DNA of 44,032 nucleotides from an uncultured Carboxylicivirga sp. (GTDB lineage Bacteria; Bacteroidota; Bacteroidia; Bacteroidales; Marinilabiliaceae): NCBI GenBank assembly GCA_947491945.1, contig CANLLN010000035.1:1-44032 (forward strand), given 5' to 3'. Under the pieces are notes generated by a model, which saw nothing but the letters and a program-made list of their open reading frames with translations, had not been told where the DNA came from and made no database searches. The position numbers and the translations under genes are program-made. Position 1 is the first letter of the stretch; each line of letters begins with the position of its first letter. Below are positions 8,455 to 18,700 of this stretch, in pieces.

Positions 8455-9630
8455 ATGGCTGCAATTGACAGTTTTAATTTCGCAGGAAAGAAGGCAATCA
8501 TCCGCGTGGACTTTAATGTGCCTTTGAACGATAAATTCGAGATAACAGACGACACACGTATCCGTGCTGCTGTACCTACTATTAAGAAAGTACTGGCCGA
8601 TGGTGGTGCTGTAATTTTAATGTCTCACCTAGGGCGTCCAAAGGGCGAGGCCAAGGCTGAGTTTTCATTAAAACATATTGTAGCGCACCTTTCTGCTACT
8701 TTAGGTGTTGATGTGAAATTTGCACCCGATTGTATTGGTGATGAGGTGAAAGCAATGGCAGCTGACCTTAAAGGTGGCGAAGTATTGTTATTGGAAAACC
8801 TGCGTTTTCATAATGAAGAAACCAAAGGCGACGAAGGTTTTGCCAAGCAATTGGCTGAATTGGCTGATGTATATGTGAACGATGCCTTTGGTACGGCGCA
8901 CCGTGCCCATGCATCTACTACCATCATTGCCAAGTTTATGGATCAGAAGATGGCGGGTTACCTCTTGGATAAAGAAATTAAGTTCCTGGGAGATACCGTT
9001 GAGAATGCTGAGAAACCTTTTGTAGCCATCGTAGGTGGTGCTAAGGTGTCAGGTAAATTAGAAGTTTTGAAGTCCTTAATTACCAAGGTAGATACAATCC
9101 TTATCGGTGGTGGTATGGCTTATACCTTCCTGAAAGCACAAGGACACAATGTGGGTAACTCACTTGTAGAGGAAGATCTAGTTGATACGGCCAAGCAAAT
9201 TTTAGTGGATGCTGAAAAGAATGGCGTTAACTTTATGTTGCCCGTTGATAACTTAGCTGCTGATAAGTTTGCTAATGATGCCGATATTTTGGAGGTAGGT
9301 AATGATATTCCTGAAGGTCGCATGGCGCTGGATGTAGGTCCTAAAACAACCGCGGCTTATGCTGCCGAAATTGCGAGTGCCAAAACGGTAGTTTGGAATG
9401 GTCCTATGGGATGTTTCGAAATGCCTAACTTCTCAAAAGGTACTTTTGGTGTTTGTCAGGCTGTAGCTGACTCTTCTGCTGTATCTATCATTGGCGGTGG
9501 CGACTCTGTAGCTGCTGTTAACCAAAGTGGATTGGCCGATAAGATGAGTCATATCTCAACCGGAGGTGGTGCTTCTTTGGAGTTCCTTGAAGGAAAAGAA
9601 CTTCCCGGTGTAAAAGCAATTCGTGGATAA
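8455..9630 (+). CDS. pgk: Phosphoglycerate kinase
   Basis: Glycolytic enzyme of 391 residues converting 1,3-bisphosphoglycerate and ADP to 3-phosphoglycerate and ATP in the cytosol. Signature segments: RVDFNVPLN (residues 17-25), substrate-site MSHLGRPKG, LLLENLRFH, AHRAHAST, nucleotide-site VGGAKVSGK (about residue 193) and the C-terminal GGGDSVAAV and STGGGASLEFLEGK. The length and motif order are normal. It has its own promoter and is followed by a clear hairpin terminator at 9674, so it is most likely monocistronic. Confidence 0.98.
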   Translation: MAAIDSFNFAGKKAIIRVDFNVPLNDKFEITDDTRIRAAVPTIKKVLADGGAVILMSHLGRPKGEAKAEFSLKHIVAHLSATLGVDVKFAPDCIGDEVKAMAADLKGGEVLLLENLRFHNEETKGDEGFAKQLAELADVYVNDAFGTAHRAHASTTIIAKFMDQKMAGYLLDKEIKFLGDTVENAEKPFVAIVGGAKVSGKLEVLKSLITKVDTILIGGGMAYTFLKAQGHNVGNSLVEEDLVDTAKQILVDAEKNGVNFMLPVDNLAADKFANDADILEVGNDIPEGRMALDVGPKTTAAYAAEIASAKTVVWNGPMGCFEMPNFSKGTFGVCQAVADSSAVSIIGGGDSVAAVNQSGLADKMSHISTGGGASLEFLEGKELPGVKAIRG

Positions 9631-9673
9631 TTTTTAGAAAGCAAAAGTTTTCTAGAATCTGAAATAAAGATAG

Positions 9674-9710
9674 CCAAAGCCTGTTGACAAATGTTGACAG
9701 GCTTTGTTGG
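9674..9710 (+). terminator. Terminator after pgk
   Basis: CAAAGCCTGT at 9675-9684 pairs perfectly with ACAGGCTTTG at 9697-9706 around a 12-base loop, 44 bases after the pgk stop. The trailing T tract is short and interrupted (TTTGTTGG), so this is a moderate-strength terminator call. Confidence 0.6.
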
Positions 9711-9783
9711 TAAAGGTGAGTATGGATGCGATCAATATATTCCGAAATGTTAGTAAAGATCGTATCCTTTGGGTGGCAACTAT

Positions 9784-9791
9784 TATCTTTG
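9784..9791 (+). promoter_or_regulatory. Candidate -7 box of waaA that fixes its start codon
   Basis: TATCTTTG matches TAnnTTTG and lies 19 bases before ATG 9811. A longer frame opening at TTG 9769 would place this box inside the coding region, so the ATG is preferred. No good -33 element at standard spacing. Confidence 0.5.
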
Positions 9792-9810
9792 TCAAAAAAA
9801 TAGCATAGCA

Positions 9811-11034
9811 ATGACATTACTATATAATCTGGGTATTGCAGCCTACTCGGCGCTTATTAAACTGGCGACTCCATTCAATGCCAAGGCGCGTTTGCTCAAT
9901 GAGGGTCGTAAGGAGTCGATGGAGCGTATTAAATCGTTGCAGCTTAAAGGTAAGGTAGTGTGGATCCATGCAGCCAGTCTTGGTGAATTCGAGCAGGGGA
10001 GACCCATTATTGAGAAGATTAAGGAGCAGCATCCCGATTATAAAGTAGTGCTTACTTTTTTCTCACCCTCGGGTTATGAAGTACGAAAGAATTTTGCGCT
10101 GGCTGATCATATTTTGTACCTGCCTGCGGATACCCGGCGTAATGCATCAGTGCTGATTAACTCCGTCAACCCTGAAAAGGTATTTTTTGTCAAGTATGAG
10201 TTTTGGTATCATTATCTCAAGACCCTTTCAGCTCGTAATATTCCTGTGTATGGTGTTTCGATGATTTTTAGAAAGGAGCAGGCTTTCTTTAAATCTTATG
10301 GATCGTGGTTTAGAAAGATGTTGTCTGCTTTTACCAAATTTTATGTGCAGGATGAAGTTTCGGGTGATTTACTGAAGAGCATTGGTTACTCAAATTATTC
10401 AATTGCCGGTGATACCCGTTTTGACAGGGTGCGTGATATTGCTGCTGAATCCAATGACTTTGATATTGTTCGCAAATTTGTGGATGAAGCAAAGCAGGTG
10501 GTTGTGGCAGGCAGTACCTGGGGGCCTGATGAAGATATTTTAATGGATTACATACAAGATGTGAATAAAGAAGTGAAGCTGATTATTGCTCCGCATGAAA
10601 TTCACAAAGAGCATATTCAGCAAATCGAAGCCAGGTTGAAGGTGCCTTATTTTAAATATACCGATGCCGAAAAAGCAAGTTCTGATGCGCGGGTATTAAT
10701 TATTAATACCATCGGCATGCTTTCCTCCATTTATAAATATGGGCATGTTGCCTATATCGGAGGCGGGTTTGGAGTGGGGATTCACAATACACTGGAGGCA
10801 GCTACCTATGGTATGCCAGTAATATTTGGCCCCAACTATCGAAAATTTAAAGAGGCACGCGATCTGATTGAATGCAAAGGCGGCTACAGTATTAAAAATG
10901 CTGCTGACTTTAATTTGCTCATAGAAGGATTGTGGGCAGATCCTTCCTCTCTTGCGCAGGCTTCAAAGCAAGCTAAAGATTATGTGGACAGCATGTGTGG
11001 TGCTACCAATTTAATCCTGCAAGAGCTTTTTTAG
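9811..11034 (+). CDS. waaA: 3-deoxy-D-manno-octulosonic acid (Kdo) transferase
   Basis: Inner-membrane-associated GT30 enzyme of 407 residues that adds Kdo from CMP-Kdo to the lipid A precursor, the first committed step of LPS core assembly. Residues 1-20 form the usual N-terminal membrane anchor (LLYNLGIAAYSALIKLATPF). GT30 segments follow: VWIHAASLGEFEQGRPII, the VVLTFFSPSGYEV stretch, KVFFVKYEFWYHYL, and the nucleotide-binding AYIGGGFGVGIHNTLEAA near the C-terminus with FGPNYRKFKEA. The length is normal. The start at ATG 9811 is chosen over an upstream TTG because a promoter-like box sits between them. Together with the PagL-like gene at the start of the window it shows the cell makes LPS. 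Confidence 0.95.
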   Translation: MTLLYNLGIAAYSALIKLATPFNAKARLLNEGRKESMERIKSLQLKGKVVWIHAASLGEFEQGRPIIEKIKEQHPDYKVVLTFFSPSGYEVRKNFALADHILYLPADTRRNASVLINSVNPEKVFFVKYEFWYHYLKTLSARNIPVYGVSMIFRKEQAFFKSYGSWFRKMLSAFTKFYVQDEVSGDLLKSIGYSNYSIAGDTRFDRVRDIAAESNDFDIVRKFVDEAKQVVVAGSTWGPDEDILMDYIQDVNKEVKLIIAPHEIHKEHIQQIEARLKVPYFKYTDAEKASSDARVLIINTIGMLSSIYKYGHVAYIGGGFGVGIHNTLEAATYGMPVIFGPNYRKFKEARDLIECKGGYSIKNAADFNLLIEGLWADPSSLAQASKQAKDYVDSMCGATNLILQELF

Positions 11035-11434
11035 TAGGCGCAGCAGGGTAAATTATTCTCTTCTCAACAAGTTGTTGATAACATTCCAAAATATGGAGCA
11101 GTCATTCTGTTTCCGGGATTCGTTTGTGCTTTTTTAAGGGCATGGAAGGCTTCCATTCCTGCCCGTTCAAGGGCTTTTGAAATTTCCAATATGTGTAAAG
11201 TTAATTTTCGTTTTTGTTGAAAAGATTTTCGTTTTGGATAACTTTTGCAATGCCCTCCTGATGTTACAATACTGGTAATTAGTATTTTAGTTATTTTTTT
11301 TGGACAACTTTTGGTGGTTGTTGAAAACTAATGTTTGCGCTGCGAGCTAAGCTTTGCTAACTTGCAGTCAAATAAAAACGGGAATAAAAAAACACTAAAT
11401 ACCAATTTACCAACGTCTTAAATTTCGTGAGCAA
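11035..11434 (+). other. 400-base non-coding leader region upstream of the B12-dependent RNR gene
   Basis: No credible reading frame. It holds a 15-base palindrome with a central G (TCAACAA-G-TTGTTGA, 11064-11078), an imperfect hairpin GGGCA...TGCCC at 11138-11164 with an inner TGGAA/TTCCA stem, a weak hairpin at about 11340-11360 (CTGCGAG with CTTGCAG), and three copies of TTGTTGAWAAS. I looked for the cobalamin-riboswitch B12 box and an NrdR-box pair and could not recognise either. No promoter with both elements is convincing; TAATGTTTG at 11329-11337 is the nearest -7-like string. Confidence 0.4.
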
Positions 11435-13990
11435 ATGGCTGTTAAAGAAATCAACTTAAAAACTAAAAACGTGAGCAAAACATACACCTATGACGAAGCT
11501 TATGAGGCATCGCTGAAATATTTTAAGGGTGATGAGCTGGCGGCGCGTGTGTGGGTTAATAAATATGCGCTGAAGGATTCGGATGGAAACATCTATGAGT
11601 CCACCCCTGATGAAATGCATTGGCGTATTGCTCGTGAAATTGCTCGGATTGAGGAAAAATATCCCAATCCAATGACCGTAACCAAGCTTTACGAATTGCT
11701 TAAAAACTTTAAATATATTGTACCGCAGGGTGGCCCCATGTCGGGTATTGGTAATACTCACCAAATCGCCTCTTTGTCCAACTGCTTTGTGATCGGAGAT
11801 AATGGACCTTCTGACTCTTACGGTGGAATTATGAAGGTGGATCAGGAGCAGGTGCAGCTGATGAAGCGTCGTGGTGGCGTTGGTCATGATTTATCACATA
11901 TCCGTCCTAAGGGATCGCCGGTTAAAAATTCGGCACTTACCTCTACAGGTATCGTCCCTTTTATGGAGCGTTTTAGTAATTCAACTCGCGAGGTGGCTCA
12001 GGATGGACGTCGTGGAGCATTGATGCTCAGTGTTTCTATTAAGCATCCCGACTCAGAGGCTTTTATCGATGCGAAGATGGAGCAGGGTAAAGTAACCGGA
12101 GCAAACGTGTCGGTGAAGATTGATGATGAGTTTATGCAGGCCGTTGTTGATGGTGAAAAATATACACAGAGTTATCCGGTGAATGCCAAAGAACCCAAGT
12201 ATTCAAAAGATATTGATGCAAGTGCTTTGTGGTCGAAGATTGTGCATAATGCATGGAAATCGGCCGAACCGGGTATTCTTTTCTGGGATACTATTATTAA
12301 AGAGTCGGTGCCCGATTGTTATGCCGACCTGGGGTACCGCACGGTATCGACCAATCCCTGTGGCGAAATTCCGCTGTGTCCCTACGACAGTTGCCGACTG
12401 ATTGCACTCAACCTTTATTCTTACGTTGAAGAGCCTTTTACGCCCAAGGCGCGGTTTAACTTTGAACTGTTCCGCGAGCATGTAGGTTATGCTCAGCGTA
12501 TGATGGATGATATTATTGACCTGGAGCTTGAAAAGATTGATGGTATTTTGGCAAAGGTAAATGCCGACCCTGAGAGTGATACTGTTAAGCGTGTTGAGCG
12601 TGAGCTGTGGGAGAATATCCGTAAGAAAGCCCAGGAAGGGCGACGCACAGGTGTGGGAATCACCGCTGAAGGCGATATGTTGGCTGCGCTTAACCTGCAG
12701 TATGGCAGTGATGTGGCGGTGGAGTTCTCGATTGAAGTGCATAAGAATCTGGCACTGGCCGCCTATAGTTCATCGGTTGATTTGGCAAAAGATAGAGGTG
12801 CTTTCCCTATTTATGATGCCACCAGAGAGGTTAATAATCCTTTTGTCAATCGCTTGTTTGATGCTGACCCCAAACTGGCTGCCAAAATGAAAAAATATGG
12901 TCGTCGTAATATTGCGGCCCTTACCATTGCGCCTACCGGTACAACAAGCCTTATGACACAGACTACGTCGGGTATCGAGCCTGTGTTCCTGCCCGTTTAC
13001 AAACGTCGCCGTAAGGTGAACCCCAATGATCCGGAGGTGCGCGTTGACTTTGTGGATGAGGTAGGCGATAGCTGGGAGGAGTACACTGTGTTCCACCATA
13101 AATTTGTGACCTGGATGGAGGCCAATGGCTACGAGACGGCCAAAGAATATAGTCAGGAGGAGCTGGATGCCATGGTTGCCAAGTCGCCCTACTACGGGGC
13201 TACCTCCAATGATGTTGATTGGTTGAATAAGGTGCGTATGCAAGGTGGTGTGCAGAAGTGGGTTGACCACTCTATTAGTGTAACCATTAACCTGCCCTCC
13301 ACCGTATCGGAAGAGCTGGTGTGTAAGCTGTATGTTGAGGCCTGGAAGAGCGGCTGTAAAGGTGTTACAGTATATCGTGATGGTAGCCGAGCCGGGGTTT
13401 TAATTTCCAACGATAAGAAGGATGGCGATAAGCAAACGGGTTTCCCCAAGAAACGTCCTGAAGTGCTGGATGCTGATGTGGTGCGCTTTCAGAATAACAA
13501 GGAGAAGTGGATTGCCTTTGTGGGATTGATTGATGGTAAGCCTTACGAGATTTTTACCGGTCTGTCCGACGATGAAGATGGTATCTTACTGCCCAAGTCA
13601 GTGCTTTCAGGTAAGATTATTAAGAATCGAGAAGAGGATGGTACATCGCGTTACGATTTTCAATTTACCAATAAGAGGGGGTATAAGACCACCATTGAAG
13701 GGCTATCGCATAAGTTCGATAAAGAGTATTGGAATTATGCTAAGCTAATATCGGGTGTGTTGCGTCATCAAATGCCCATCGAAGGGGTTATTGATCTGGT
13801 GGCAGCCCTTCAACTGGATAGTGAGTCGATCAACACCTGGAAGAATGGGGTGGAGCGTGCCCTGAAGAAATATATACCCAATGGTACCAAGGCCAAAAAG
13901 GGAAAATGTGAAAACTGCGGTTCTGAGGAATTGATTTATCAGGAAGGATGCCTGATTTGTCAGAGCTGTGGTTCGTCAAAATGTGGTTAA
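11435..13990 (+). CDS. nrdJ: Adenosylcobalamin-dependent (class II) ribonucleotide reductase
   Basis: Cytosolic reductase of 851 residues that makes deoxyribonucleotides using a radical generated from adenosylcobalamin, so it works with or without oxygen. Class II features: SNCFVIGDN with active-site C117, the MKRRGGVGHDLSHIRPKG segment, GRRGALMLSVSIKHPD, NPCGEIPL (C309, E311), APTGTTSLMTQTTSGIEP, and GCKGVTVYRDGSR. A C-terminal extension (about residues 660-850) ends in a probable zinc ribbon, KCENCGSEELIYQEGCLICQ then SCGSSKCG, which also carries cysteines suited to re-reducing the active site. The length is typical for the vitamin B12-dependent family of Bacteroidota. The gene stands alone between a long leader and a strong terminator. 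Confidence 0.95.
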   Translation: MAVKEINLKTKNVSKTYTYDEAYEASLKYFKGDELAARVWVNKYALKDSDGNIYESTPDEMHWRIAREIARIEEKYPNPMTVTKLYELLKNFKYIVPQGGPMSGIGNTHQIASLSNCFVIGDNGPSDSYGGIMKVDQEQVQLMKRRGGVGHDLSHIRPKGSPVKNSALTSTGIVPFMERFSNSTREVAQDGRRGALMLSVSIKHPDSEAFIDAKMEQGKVTGANVSVKIDDEFMQAVVDGEKYTQSYPVNAKEPKYSKDIDASALWSKIVHNAWKSAEPGILFWDTIIKESVPDCYADLGYRTVSTNPCGEIPLCPYDSCRLIALNLYSYVEEPFTPKARFNFELFREHVGYAQRMMDDIIDLELEKIDGILAKVNADPESDTVKRVERELWENIRKKAQEGRRTGVGITAEGDMLAALNLQYGSDVAVEFSIEVHKNLALAAYSSSVDLAKDRGAFPIYDATREVNNPFVNRLFDADPKLAAKMKKYGRRNIAALTIAPTGTTSLMTQTTSGIEPVFLPVYKRRRKVNPNDPEVRVDFVDEVGDSWEEYTVFHHKFVTWMEANGYETAKEYSQEELDAMVAKSPYYGATSNDVDWLNKVRMQGGVQKWVDHSISVTINLPSTVSEELVCKLYVEAWKSGCKGVTVYRDGSRAGVLISNDKKDGDKQTGFPKKRPEVLDADVVRFQNNKEKWIAFVGLIDGKPYEIFTGLSDDEDGILLPKSVLSGKIIKNREEDGTSRYDFQFTNKRGYKTTIEGLSHKFDKEYWNYAKLISGVLRHQMPIEGVIDLVAALQLDSESINTWKNGVERALKKYIPNGTKAKKGKCENCGSEELIYQEGCLICQSCGSSKCG

Positions 13991-14014
13991 TATCTGCCAA
14001 TATGTAACCGAAAA

Positions 14015-14047
14015 AAAAGGGAGACTCCGCATGGTGTCTCCCTTTTC
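14015..14047. terminator. Bidirectional terminator between nrdJ and porX
   Basis: GGGAGAC at 14019-14025 pairs with GTCTCCC at 14036-14042, flanked by an A run on the left and TTTT on the right. This gives a T tail in both directions, as expected between convergent genes. Confidence 0.85.
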
Positions 14048-14101
14048 TATACCTTGTGTTAGTAATAAGTTTTGAAAGTTACATATTCATTAAGCGTGTG
14101 C

Positions 14102-15658
14102 CTAACTTCTTCCCCTAAGGGTTACACATGGTATAATCATCTCTTCCAGAGAGATGCCACCATGCTGAAAAGTATCGCGGTAATAACCTACGTAGTAATT
14201 GTAGTTGTTGGGATAGGCAAAAAAATCATTGTTATTGGCAAAGATATAAGCCGTGGAAACATTATAGCGGGGAAGGGCTGCTTCCTCAGGCTTCAGCACT
14301 TCGAATACTTCTTTGGATTTATACGATAGGTTTTTGCCTTGTTTGTAGCGTAGGTTGGTGTTAACATTGCGGTCGCCAATTACTTTCACAGGATTTTGCA
14401 CCCGCGTAGTGCCATGGTCAGTGGTCAGCACTATTTTCACGTTCTCATTGCGCAGGCGCTGAAGTAATTCCCTAAGGGGAGAGTGCATGTACCACGATTG
14501 TGTCAGAGAGCGATACGCTGCCTCATCGTGCGCCAGCTCCTTAATCATCTTCACCTCGGTGCGGGCGTGCGACAGCATATCCACAAAATTAAAAACAATG
14601 GCATTCAAATCGTTATCCAGCAGGCGATGCAGCTCTTCCAACAGGTTTTTGCCAGCTTCACTATCCGATATCTTGCGGTAGGCATAGCTCTTCTTCATGC
14701 GGAAGCGTTCGAGCAGCGTGCCCAATAACTCACCTTCGTATTTATTTTTACCCTCCTCACTGTCATCGTCCACCCAATACTGCGGAAACATCTCTTTTAT
14801 TTGTGCAGGCATCAGTCCTGAGAAAATGGCGTTACGCGCATATTGGGTTGCAGTTGGTAAGATGCTGAAATAGGGGCTCTCATCCTCCACCAGGTAATCG
14901 GCCGAAATTACTTTTTTAAGCACTTCCCACTGGTCATAGCGAAAATTATCAATGACAATAAAGAATACTTTTTGATTCTCTTTCAACAGGGGTAGTACCT
15001 TGTTTTTGACAAGACTGTTGGACATTAGGGGTGCTGCTTCTGGTTCTCTGATCCAGTTGAGATAGTTTTTCTTAACAAACTTGGTGAAGGTTTGGGTGGC
15101 CTCGTTTTTTTGCAAGCCTAAGACCTCGTCCATGGTTCCATCGCTATGTTCTAATTCCAGCTCCCAGTAAATTAACTTTTTATAAACCTCTATCCAGTCA
15201 TTAAAATTGAATGAATCATTAATTTTTAGGGCAATTTGTCCAAATTGAGACTGATATCCAGAGGTAGTTGTCTTGGTTATCAGCTCTTTTTTGTCGAGGT
15301 GCTTTTTTATGGATAGCAATATCTGGCGGGGATTTACCGGTTTTATAAGGTAATCGGCAATCTGGTTGCCAATGGCCTGATCCATAATATCCTCCTCCTC
15401 ACTTTTGGTAATCATGATAACGGGCACTTCTGAACGTAATTCCTTCAGTTGCACCAGTGTTTCCAGCCCGGTGATGCCGGGCATGTTTTCATCCAGAAAA
15501 ATAAGGTCGTAAAAAGTATTTTGTACCATGTCGAGTGCATCGTGCCCATTGGTGGCCGTCTCCACTTCGTAGCCCTTTTCTTTTAGAAATAAGATATGTG
15601 CGCGCAAATGCTCAATCTCATCGTCAACCCAAAGTATTGTTATCTTGTTGTCTGTCAT
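14102..15658 (-). CDS. porX: PorX: response regulator with PglZ phosphatase domain, T9SS regulator
   Basis: Cytosolic two-component protein of 518 residues. Residues 1-120 are a receiver domain (ILWVDDEIEHL, phospho-acceptor D56 in FLDENMPG, DYLIKPVNP). After a helical linker comes an alkaline-phosphatase-superfamily PglZ domain with FFIVIDNFRYDQW, the nucleophile-containing LPTATQYARNAIFSG, FNFVDMLSHAR and VLTTDHGTTRV, giving a complete set of metal-binding Asp/His residues. In Porphyromonas gingivalis PorX works with PorY and a sigma factor to control type IX secretion, and the PglZ domain is reported to hydrolyse nucleotides. The length equals that of known PorX. I start at ATG 15658; the GTG one codon earlier is unnecessary. 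It follows sprE by 57 bases on the same strand, so both are probably in one transcript. Confidence 0.94.
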   Translation of the reverse strand: MTDNKITILWVDDEIEHLRAHILFLKEKGYEVETATNGHDALDMVQNTFYDLIFLDENMPGITGLETLVQLKELRSEVPVIMITKSEEEDIMDQAIGNQIADYLIKPVNPRQILLSIKKHLDKKELITKTTTSGYQSQFGQIALKINDSFNFNDWIEVYKKLIYWELELEHSDGTMDEVLGLQKNEATQTFTKFVKKNYLNWIREPEAAPLMSNSLVKNKVLPLLKENQKVFFIVIDNFRYDQWEVLKKVISADYLVEDESPYFSILPTATQYARNAIFSGLMPAQIKEMFPQYWVDDDSEEGKNKYEGELLGTLLERFRMKKSYAYRKISDSEAGKNLLEELHRLLDNDLNAIVFNFVDMLSHARTEVKMIKELAHDEAAYRSLTQSWYMHSPLRELLQRLRNENVKIVLTTDHGTTRVQNPVKVIGDRNVNTNLRYKQGKNLSYKSKEVFEVLKPEEAALPRYNVSTAYIFANNNDFFAYPNNYNYYVGYYRDTFQHGGISLEEMIIPCVTLRGRS

Positions 15659-15715
15659 CACTTACTTTTATTATCAGCGCCTCGCTAAAGCACCTTTTTT
15701 TAACAGCGTCCCTGG

Positions 15716-18700
15716 CTAATAGTTTGCCTTGAAAAAGTTGTCGTATTCTTCCAGCTTATTGGTTTCTGTCAGCTTTTTCATATTGCTTTCCGAGATTACC
15801 CATATGTAATGTGTGGTACGGCTCAGGTCGCGGGTTAGATAGGGGTATTGTGCCATTCCATCGAGGTAGTCATTGGCACTTTGGGCATTCTTAAATCCCT
15901 CGATTTGTACCATGCGGTAGGCACTGCCAAACTCCATGAGTTGCACCTTATAATCATCACCATAATTATTGCGTGTGTGTGCTGCAAAATTGCGTTGTAC
16001 TTTGTTGTAGTCAATGCGTGTCTTGCGAATGATAAGCACTACCAGATGGCGCTCTTCGGGTATATTGGTAAATATGGAAGACGGTGCCGTTGCTTCGGTC
16101 TCAATGTTTGTTGTGTCAGGCTTTTCTTCCTCTGCTGCTTTTTCTAGTGCCGTAACCGGTGCTGTTGCCTCCTCTTTTACTTCCTTCTCCTGTGATATCG
16201 GCTTAGTTTCCGCTTTCTCTGCCTCTGCTGAAACCACTTTTTCTGTTGCTCCCACTGCCTCACCTATTTGCTTTTCGTTACCAGCCTCCTTTGCCTCTTG
16301 AGTTATTTGCTGTGTTTCCTTTTCTGCATAAGTGAGGGGGCTTTTTAGTGTGTCAAGTGGTGTTGCTATTTGCTGCGTTGTGTCAACCATACTTACTTTT
16401 TTCAATTCATCGCTGCTGACATGTTGCAGGTAATATTTGTCGAAGAAAACCAGATAATCCTTTACTAATCCGGACAGGAAGAACTTATTGTTGTTGCTTT
16501 CTGAGATGATCAGCATTTTGTCATTGATTTTTTCGAAGCCAAAGAAGTGTGGATTTTCCCTTAAGCCATAGAAATAATCCATGGCTTCTACCCGGTTGCT
16601 AAAACCGGTAACGCTGATGGCTGCAGTTCCATCCAACAGTCGTTTTTCCTGAATTTCGAAATCGTGAAGCAGATAGCGTGAGAAATTATAGTCGGCCACA
16701 TTGTAAATGGCACGATTCATTAAGTTCTCGTCAATGCCCATCACAATCAGCTGATAGGGTTCGTTCTCAACATATACATACTCAGCTTCCTGTTTTGGTG
16801 TAGACGTATCTCTGTCCGTTGTTTCGCTCACTTTGTCTCTTCCTGGAGCGGCAGCGAATAAAGTGCCTTGCACAGGTGTTTTACCTTCCTTTAGGTGTTT
16901 TAGCAGGGTCTTGGCCAGCGCTGCCTCTTCTCCTTCCTTGTCCTCATCAATAATGGTGTTAAGGTCTTTCTTAAAGGGCTCTATATGTCCGGTTTTGGCA
17001 TAAGACAGGCCGCGCAGCAGTAGGTATTTGCTGCGTCTGTGTTCCGTACTCTCTTCTGAGCTGTCAACCGCCAGAGTGGCAGCATCAATTACCTCAGTGA
17101 AGTGGCCGAAGAGGAAGTTGGAGTAGGTCTGCTCGTAGGCTGCTGCTTCCTTTTGTTTTTTGTCTTGTACCTTCTTCAGGTAATCAGGATCGTTAAGGAA
17201 GGCGACAAAGCGGTGCTCTGGAAATTCATTTTCGATGCGTTTTTGTGCAGATGCCATGCCATTGGTGTCGCCGTGTAAGCGATAGGCGTTGTAGAGTGCA
17301 ATCAGTGCTTCATCGCGTGTTGATGCTTTAGGGTAGCGACTCAGCAGTTCTTCCAGCGCCTCAATGGCCTTGGGGTAATTTTGCAGACGATCCATAAATA
17401 CGAGTCCTTGTTCCAGTAGTGCAGTTTGGATCTTTTCATCCGAAACACGGCGTTGTTCTTCGCTTAGGGGAATGTCAGCCATCAGCTGCTCGCGAGTGGG
17501 CACGTCTTCCGATGTGCGTCGGGCTGATTTTTTTTCATCCGTCTTAGCTGTCTCTTCTGCATTTTCAGTTGTTCCCTCTTCTGTACCGAAAGGATCATCG
17601 GGTAAAGCAAAGGGGTCATTGTTGTCAGTACTTTCCTCCATCTTACTTTTATCCTTACGACGCCAGTTATCCTCCAGCTTCCGTTTTCCCCAGCGTTTTT
17701 CAAACTCCATCTTGCCCATCGACTTGGAGGTCTGGTTGTAGAAGTACCATTTCCCTGACTGTCCGTAGCTATTGTTGGTGTTGGTATTTTGGTAGAAGAA
17801 GGCATCACTCATGCTTTCTTCTGCTTCCTGTTTTTTTAGGCGCTCTTGCTGTGCTTCTTTATCGGCAATGATCTCATCCAGATAGGCATACAGCACAGGC
17901 TCGCTCATATCTGCCAGGTTTTGAAGGCTGTCTTCTCTTTCTACCGTTAGCAGGTGATCAACGAGTCCGCTCAGGCCATAGTGCTTCTCCTTGAGCTGTT
18001 CCATTTGCTTATACTCTTCATCAATCACTGTAAGTGCACTGTCGTAGTAAAAGAAGGCGTTTACATAATCCATTTGTGCATAGTATAGCTCACCTGTTTC
18101 GCGGTAGGAGAGGCCTTTTTGATGATCATTATCAGTGCTGGCGCCAATGGATCTTTTAAAGTTAAGTAAGGCTTCCTTTTCATCGTTTTCCTGCAAGGCT
18201 ACCTTACCAAAAGCAAAGTAGATACGATCCAGGTAATCTTTGTTCTTTTTGTCTCTGCGGAGTTTGTGCAGTTGCTTCTTAACATCAGCAATGTCGGCAT
18301 TGTTGTAGATGATGGACGCCCTGTTAACTTTGGCATTAAAAGTCATCTCATAGTCGGTGCTTGCCTTTGCTACATAACCAAAGGCATCGGCAGCTTCCTG
18401 GCGTTGATTGTTTAGTAGGTATAGCTGTCCCAGAATATACGAGTAACGCAGGCGTTTGTGTTTGCTGCGTTCGTCGGCCAGTGCGTTGCTAAGGTAGGGA
18501 ATGGCATCGATGTATTTTTCCTGTGCTATCAGCAGGTTGGCATATACCGCCATGTAGTCGGCATATAGTTCGGTGGGGGCGTTGCCTCCTAAATCGTAAC
18601 TCTCCAGGGCGGCCAGCGCACCCACATAATCACCACGGTCGGTATAGGCACGGGCTTGCCATATAAGGGCTTCGTACATGGTTTCCTCATCGGGAAAATC

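Noticed and set aside
11035-11434. Cobalamin riboswitch before the B12-dependent reductase
   Set aside because: Biologically plausible, but I could not find the B12 box or the expected stems by eye; a covariance-model search would settle it.
12203-12742. Open frame of 179 codons antisense to nrdJ
   Set aside because: It mirrors a strongly conserved coding region and has no recognisable domains, so it is a shadow.
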